Positions 6,826-11,009 of a DNA stretch of 11,009 bases are shown here, one piece after another. The DNA comes from Chthoniobacter flavus (GTDB lineage: Bacteria; Verrucomicrobiota; Verrucomicrobiia; Chthoniobacterales; DYNR01), in assembly GCA_020720945.1 (NCBI GenBank), contig DYNR01000059.1, positions 1 to 11,009 of the forward strand, read 5' to 3'. The notes under the pieces are model-generated. The model was not told the origin of the DNA. It saw only the letters and a list, made by a program, of their open reading frames with translations, and made no database searches. A program made the position numbers and the translations under genes. How positions within the stretch are numbered: the stretch's first letter is position 1; each line of letters starts with the position of its first letter.

Positions 6826-7941
6826 ATGAAGAAGAAACTGGCCGTTATCATTCCAACTTTCCGCGAACGGGACAACCTCGCCATCGTCGTTGAGCGCCTC
6901 AAAAAACTCCTCGCCGACGACGAGTGGGAAATTGTTTTTGTGGACGATGATTCGCAAGACGGCTCCCTGGAGGAGTTTTTGCGGCTTTCGGGGGAAAATT
7001 CCCGCGTCCGCTTCCTGCGGAGAATCGGCCGCCGCGGGCTCTCCTCCGCTTGCATGGAAGGGATGTGCTCGACGGGCGCGGACTTCTTGGCGGTGATGGA
7101 TGCCGACTTGCAACACGATGAGTCCATCCTCCCAAAAATGGTGGGGATTTTGCGGGAAAACCCTTCCGTGGACCTGGTCGTCGGAACCCGCTACTCGGGC
7201 GAAGGCGGTGTCGGAAATTGGGCGAAAAGCCGGCAGATGATCAGCAAGTTTGCCACTTGGATCGAAAAGTCTCTGATGCGTACGCCACTCTCGGACCCCA
7301 TGAGCGGCTTCTTCGTTTTGCGCAGGGAAGTTTTTGAGGATTCGGCGCGACGCGTGACCGGAAAAGGGTTCAAAATTTTGTTGGACTTGGTGCTTTCTTC
7401 CCCCCGCCCACTGCAAATCCGCGAGGTCTCTTACACCTTCCGCCCCCGCGAACACGGCGAAAGCAAACTGGACATCATCGTGGGTCTGGAGTTCCTTCTC
7501 CTCCTCGCAGAAAAAATGTTCGGCCACCTAGTCCCGATCCGCTTTTTCCTCTACGGGTTGGTCGGCCTGAGCGGTCTAATCTTGCACTTGCTAATCCTCG
7601 GATTGCTGCATTCCGGCATGGGATGGCAATTTTCTGCCGCCCAATGGACGGCGACCGCAATCGCGATGATCTCGAATTTTTTGGTCAACAACACGCTGAC
7701 TTACCGCCAACAAAGGCTCAAGGGCGCGGCGTTGCTCCCCGGTGCTGCCATCTACGCAATCATCTGCTGTTTCGGCGCTATCGCAAATGTGCAAGTGGCT
7801 GATTTCCTTTACGAAACAAAAATCCCATGGTGGTTTGCGGGAACCGTCGGTGCCGGGATCGGCGCGGTCTGGAACTACGCGGTCTCTTCGCAAATCGTCT
7901 GGACTTGGTTCCGCTCGCTCATGGCTTCCCGCCGCCCTTGA
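6826..7941 (+). CDS. Polyprenyl-phosphate sugar synthase (DPM1-like GT2) fused to GtrA-like membrane domain
   Basis: The 371-residue protein has two parts. The cytoplasmic GT-A domain of glycosyltransferase family 2 spans about 1-215 and has VIIPTFRERDNL (8-19), the nucleotide-binding VDDDSQDGS (39-47), the metal-binding DADLQHD (92-98), VVGTRYSGEGGVGNW (118-132) and SDPMSGFF (156-163). This set is that of dolichol/polyprenyl-phosphate mannose synthases, which move mannose (or another hexose) from GDP- or UDP-sugar onto a lipid phosphate. The C-terminal part (about 236-368) is a GtrA-like domain with about four membrane helices (RFFLYGLVGLSG at 239-250; NFLVNNTLTYR at 284-294). GtrA proteins are thought to anchor or flip lipid-linked sugars. 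The fusion is common in bacteria. The donor sugar cannot be read from the sequence. It starts a plus-strand trio and has no Shine-Dalgarno near ATG 6826. Confidence 0.9.
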   Translation: MKKKLAVIIPTFRERDNLAIVVERLKKLLADDEWEIVFVDDDSQDGSLEEFLRLSGENSRVRFLRRIGRRGLSSACMEGMCSTGADFLAVMDADLQHDESILPKMVGILRENPSVDLVVGTRYSGEGGVGNWAKSRQMISKFATWIEKSLMRTPLSDPMSGFFVLRREVFEDSARRVTGKGFKILLDLVLSSPRPLQIREVSYTFRPREHGESKLDIIVGLEFLLLLAEKMFGHLVPIRFFLYGLVGLSGLILHLLILGLLHSGMGWQFSAAQWTATAIAMISNFLVNNTLTYRQQRLKGAALLPGAAIYAIICCFGAIANVQVADFLYETKIPWWFAGTVGAGIGAVWNYAVSSQIVWTWFRSLMASRRP

Positions 7942-7973
7942 CCCCGCAAAACCAACAGCGACCCGCCACGCCT

Positions 7974-9770
7974 ATGCCGACTTCTCCCGCATCTTGGAAA
8001 ACATGGGTTTCCTCGGCTGATGCCGCCGCCAAACGGTGGATGTTCGCCCTCCTCCCTCTGCTGGCGTTCTTCTATTACGGCGCGTATTTCCGTTCGGGCC
8101 TGGCTCTGACGGGCGAGGGCGGCACCAACGCCGTTTTAGCCCAGCGCCTGATGGAAGGATATGTCCCCCTCCACGATACCTTCTTGGGCTACAACCTGTT
8201 ATGGTTTTATCCGCTCATGGGAATTTTTGAGTGGACGGGACCGAGCTACCTGGCGATGCGGGCGTTCTTTTTCTTCGTTTGCACGCTCTCCGCAATCTTG
8301 GGCGCAATCGTGGTTTCACGCGTAAGCCGCAGCGGACTCCTCGCCCTCGCCGCCGGCATCATCCTGGTCTTGATCCCAGGAATGATGTTCCGCAACTACA
8401 TGGGTTTCATGGGCGTGCTAAACCAGTTGGCTCTCGTAAGTGCTTTTGCCCTACCTCTTTCCAACGAAAAACTGCGCCCTCTACTGATCGGCCTGGCGGG
8501 TGCCGCCCTCGGCCTCACCTACCTCATCCGCATCGAAGTAGGGTTGCTCCTAACCCCGGTTTTCTTCGGCCTTCTCTTCCTTTTCCCTCTCTGGCCGGGC
8601 CGCTTTCTCGCCCGTCTCCCGCACGCTCTCGCAGGCGGTGCCCTCGCCGTCGCCCTCTGGTCGCTAGTCCACCTGCCCACCGCCATCGACGCGTCGAACC
8701 GGGGTTACGCGGACTTCTTCTGGGGCCAATACACGAACTTCCCACGCTATATGTGGCAACTGCTCAACGACGCTTCCCAAAACCTCGGCACAAAAAAAAC
8801 TACCGGAAAAACCGCGTCTCCCTCCGCCTCCTTCCTGCCCGTCAGCACGGGACAAACTTCCATCGCCGCAACATGGAAGCCACGCCCTCCGCTCTCGGAT
8901 GTCGTTGCGGGAAAACGGGCTAGAGACCGCTACTTCGCCGCATCGCTCTACCTCCCCGCCGCGGTTTCTGCCCTTTTTCTCGCCGCTGGACTCGCCGCTC
9001 TCACCACCGCCTACATCAAGCGCGACGAACCCCTCCGAAACGATGCCCTCTGCGTCCTGACTCTCACGGCTTGCTCTCTCGCACTCTTCCCCCAATACTT
9101 CTTTTTCCGCCCAGACACCCCCCACCAGACGGAGTTCATGATCCCCTTCATCCCCGCCGTTTTGTCCGTCATGGCTCTCGCCCTGCGCCGCGCCGCCTCT
9201 TCAAAAACTCCGCTGGCAAAAACCACCGCATTCCTCTCGGTCACGATCGCCGTTCTAACGGTCTGGATCCACTTCGGCCATGCCTGGCCCAAAGAATCCG
9301 CAGGCACCATCGCCGCCAGAAAACAAAACTTCGGCGCATCCTTCCAAGCTCTGAACGGCGTGGATGTCTCCGTTTCCCCGGAAAACGCAAAACTTCTCGA
9401 AGGCCTCCGCGATGCCGTCCTTTCCCACTCCAAACCAGACGACTGGGTAATCGCTATCCCTTATTCCCCCACGATCAACCTGATGACTGCCCGCCGCAGC
9501 TACCTCTGGAACCTCTACATGGACGACTCGAACGAACACGGCAATTTCCAGTCCTACCAGATCGCACAAATCATCAAACACCGCCCCGCCGTCATCGTGA
9601 TAGACAACCGCGATGTGAACAAAACGGAAGCATCGAGATTCCGCAACTGGGCATCGGAAATCTACGCCTTCGTCCGCGAGCACTACCGCTTGGCGGGCTC
9701 CTTCGGAAACAACGAGGTCTTTGTCTTGGAAGGTGCCCCGCTCCCTCTCCCCCCCCAACCTTCCGCCTGA
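7974..9770 (+). CDS. Multi-spanning membrane protein, probable GT-C-type glycosyltransferase
   Basis: From ATG 7974 the product has 598 residues. Membrane helices begin at about 23-38 and recur to about 435, roughly ten in all. The first large loop, after helix 1, carries LTGEGGTNAVLAQRLMEGYVP (split at about 45-65); an acidic residue (E48) in this place and a following 'G-x-x-P-x-x-D' (YVPLHDTF) are the hallmark layout of GT-C enzymes, which use polyprenyl-phosphate sugars on the outer membrane face. Other features are RIEVG (186-190), a low-complexity loop at about 270-315 rich in Lys/Thr/Ser, and FFRPDTPHQ (377-385). Residues about 444-598 form a soluble C-terminal domain ending in a Pro-rich tail. 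The longer frame open from 7827 overlaps the previous gene and has no hydrophobic content, so ATG 7974 (32 nt after that gene) was chosen; ATG 8040 is also possible. Neither has a convincing Shine-Dalgarno. Family assignment is by architecture only. Confidence 0.78.
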   Translation: MPTSPASWKTWVSSADAAAKRWMFALLPLLAFFYYGAYFRSGLALTGEGGTNAVLAQRLMEGYVPLHDTFLGYNLLWFYPLMGIFEWTGPSYLAMRAFFFFVCTLSAILGAIVVSRVSRSGLLALAAGIILVLIPGMMFRNYMGFMGVLNQLALVSAFALPLSNEKLRPLLIGLAGAALGLTYLIRIEVGLLLTPVFFGLLFLFPLWPGRFLARLPHALAGGALAVALWSLVHLPTAIDASNRGYADFFWGQYTNFPRYMWQLLNDASQNLGTKKTTGKTASPSASFLPVSTGQTSIAATWKPRPPLSDVVAGKRARDRYFAASLYLPAAVSALFLAAGLAALTTAYIKRDEPLRNDALCVLTLTACSLALFPQYFFFRPDTPHQTEFMIPFIPAVLSVMALALRRAASSKTPLAKTTAFLSVTIAVLTVWIHFGHAWPKESAGTIAARKQNFGASFQALNGVDVSVSPENAKLLEGLRDAVLSHSKPDDWVIAIPYSPTINLMTARRSYLWNLYMDDSNEHGNFQSYQIAQIIKHRPAVIVIDNRDVNKTEASRFRNWASEIYAFVREHYRLAGSFGNNEVFVLEGAPLPLPPQPSA

Positions 9771-9780
9771 TCCCCCTCCC

Positions 9781-10872
9781 GTGAAAATCGCTTTCCTTTC
9801 GAGTTACGCCCATTTCGTCTTGGACGAATCTTCCAGCAAAACTTCGGGCGGTGCGGAATTGCAGGTCGCCCTCCTGGCTAAAGAACTCTCCAAACGCGGC
9901 GTGGAAACCACTCTCCTGAGCGGAGATACGGGACAACCAGACCTCGTGATTTTCCACGGCGTGCGGACCCGCAACGCGGGAAAATTCCACACGGGCAACC
10001 TCCAAGAAATGCTCGCCTCCATCCCTCGCGTCCTCTCCCTCATCAAGGAAGAACGCCCGGACTGGGTCTTCGTCCTCGGCTGGACGGCGTGGCTCTTCGT
10101 CCTCTGGGCGGCTCGGGCGCACCTCCACTTCAAACTGGGCTTCATCTGCGGCCTGGACACCGAGGTCAACGGGGAATTCGTCCGCGCTAACCCCCTCCGC
10201 GGCAGAATGTTCGACTTCGCCCTCCGCCGTTGCGACACCCGCTTTGCCATGACTCGCCTGCAAGAATCCCTCTTCCGCTCAAACGGGATGTCCTGCTCCC
10301 TCTACCGCAACCTCATCCTGCCCCGCCAATCCCCGCCAATCCAAAAAAAATCCGTGGACTTCCTCTGGGTCGCCCGCTGCCAACCCATCAAACGCCCCGC
10401 CCTCTTCCTGGATTTGGCGGACCGTTTGCCCCACGCAAAATTCGAGATGGTCTGCCCCCCCGAAAATCTCGCACTCTTCTCGGAAATCGAAAAACGGGCG
10501 CTCGCCACCCCAAACCTCACCTTCCACAAAAGCGTCCCTTACCACGCGATACAAGCCCGCTACGACGATGCCCGCATTTTTGTAAACACTTCGGAATGGG
10601 AAGGTTGGGCAAACAGCTTCATCCAGTCCGGCCAAGGCTCCACCGCCATCCTGTCCCTCTCCGTCCGCCCAGATACCCTCTTCGACGACTACGCTCTCGG
10701 CTCCTGCGCCGACAACGACAAAAACCATTTTTTCTCCCTCGCGGAAAAAATGTTTTCCTCCCCCGGAGAAACCTCCCTCATGGGCACAGAATCCGCCCGC
10801 TTCGTCCGCGAACTCCACGACAACGAAAAAGAAACTTCCGCCTTCCTCGACGGGCTTAGGAGCCGTTCATAA
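9781..10872 (+). CDS. Glycosyltransferase family 4-type (GT-B) protein
   Basis: From GTG 9781 the product has 363 residues and starts MKIAFLSSYA, the usual first strand of a GT-B fold. A GGAE loop (23-26) follows, typical of acceptor-side GT4 domains. The C-terminal donor domain begins at about 192 (VDFLWVARCQPIKRPALFLDLADRL) and contains SVPYHAIQARYDDARIFVNTSEWEGWANSF. Such enzymes use nucleotide sugars with retention of configuration and act in the cytoplasm on lipid-linked or free acceptors. In the EX7E donor motif the first Glu is E274 but the second position is Gln (Q282, codon CAG). The frame is open from 9721, but residues before 9781 overlap the previous gene and do not fit the fold. 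The gap to the upstream stop is 10 nt, so the trio is probably one operon. Substrate and acceptor are unknown. Confidence 0.88.
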   Translation: MKIAFLSSYAHFVLDESSSKTSGGAELQVALLAKELSKRGVETTLLSGDTGQPDLVIFHGVRTRNAGKFHTGNLQEMLASIPRVLSLIKEERPDWVFVLGWTAWLFVLWAARAHLHFKLGFICGLDTEVNGEFVRANPLRGRMFDFALRRCDTRFAMTRLQESLFRSNGMSCSLYRNLILPRQSPPIQKKSVDFLWVARCQPIKRPALFLDLADRLPHAKFEMVCPPENLALFSEIEKRALATPNLTFHKSVPYHAIQARYDDARIFVNTSEWEGWANSFIQSGQGSTAILSLSVRPDTLFDDYALGSCADNDKNHFFSLAEKMFSSPGETSLMGTESARFVRELHDNEKETSAFLDGLRSRS

Positions 10873-10903
10873 ATCCTGAATCCGTGAGATAAATGCAAAG
10901 AAG

Positions 10904-11006
10904 CTCTGCAAGGCATTGGAGCGAAAAGGGTTGGAAAAAACCAAGGAATACCCATGGGTCTTTTGCGTGTTTTTTCCAAGCCTTTGCAGCCCAATTGATT
11001 GCAGAG
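10904..11006. repeat. 103-nt imperfect palindrome at the window edge
   Basis: The stretch folds on itself about one centre. CTCTGCAA (10904-10911) pairs with TTGCAGAG (10999-11006); ATTGG (10915-10919) with CCAAT (10991-10995), across equal 3-nt internal loops; AAAGG-TTGG-AAAAAAC (10925-10941) with GTTTTTT-CCAA-CCTTT (10969-10985), with one G/G mismatch. The centre holds the perfect palindrome ACCCATGGGT (10950-10959). It lies 31 nt after the GT4 stop. It could be a small palindromic mobile element (MITE/REP type), a bidirectional terminator, or a structured RNA. There is no T-run after the outer stem on the plus strand, which argues against a simple intrinsic terminator. No target duplication can be judged, as the window ends 3 nt later. 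Confidence 0.65.
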
Positions 11007-11009
11007 ATT

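Noticed and set aside
6622..7527. Minus-strand open frame of 301 codons reaching into the divergent region
   Set aside because: Mostly antisense to the DPM1-like domain, which has intact motifs; the predicted product resembles no family and is His/Gln-rich, a shadow of the other strand.
8231..8923. Plus-strand frames inside the GT-C-like gene (and similar ones at 9071-9784 and 10230-10859)
   Set aside because: Arg/Pro/His-rich out-of-frame shadows; the membrane-protein and GT4 frames have clear hydrophobic patterns and motifs.
10904..11006. Integron attC site
   Set aside because: The palindrome lacks the RYYYAAC and GTTRRRY end boxes, and no integrase or cassette array is visible.

Overview
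This window reads as chromosomal DNA from a Gram-negative bacterium of moderately high GC. The Gram-negative reading rests on a lipobox outer-envelope lipoprotein, a CheB/CheR pair and polyprenyl-phosphate-type sugar transferases. A Verrucomicrobiota-like host is my loose guess from gene content and protein style; nothing in the window proves it. I see no tRNA, rRNA, CRISPR array, transposase or phage gene.

The left 6.6 kb is a minus-strand run, read from high to low coordinates: cheR (6602-5772), cheB (5727-4588), an unrecognised lipoprotein (start about 4451, stop 3618), thiC (3530-1575), a DivIC/FtsB-type cell-division protein (1543-1196) and prfB (1199-62). Gaps are 44, about 136, 87 and 31 nt, then a 4-nt ATGA overlap, so the last three genes could share a transcript. 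The right part is a plus-strand trio: a polyprenyl-phosphate sugar synthase fused to a GtrA membrane domain (6826-7941), a large GT-C-like membrane protein (7974-9770) and a GT4-type glycosyltransferase (9781-10872). The two runs diverge from a 223-nt intergenic region.

The clearest special feature is the programmed +1 frameshift in prfB. A naive gene call starts at an internal TTG (1117), but the true start is the ATG at 1199. Frame 0 runs 23 codons into CTT-TGA-C behind a GGAGG element, and a +1 slip gives a 378-residue release factor 2. This is the known RF2 autoregulatory site.

The plus-strand trio suggests a small envelope-glycan module. The first protein would load a sugar on a polyprenyl phosphate, the GT-C-like protein could use that lipid-linked sugar on the outer side of the membrane, and the GT4 enzyme could add a sugar from a nucleotide donor in the cytoplasm. 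After it, at the window edge, lies a 103-nt imperfect palindrome (10904-11006) that no gene explains; it is the least explained piece of sequence here. Many starts lack a Shine-Dalgarno sequence, while the prfB frameshift site keeps a very good one.
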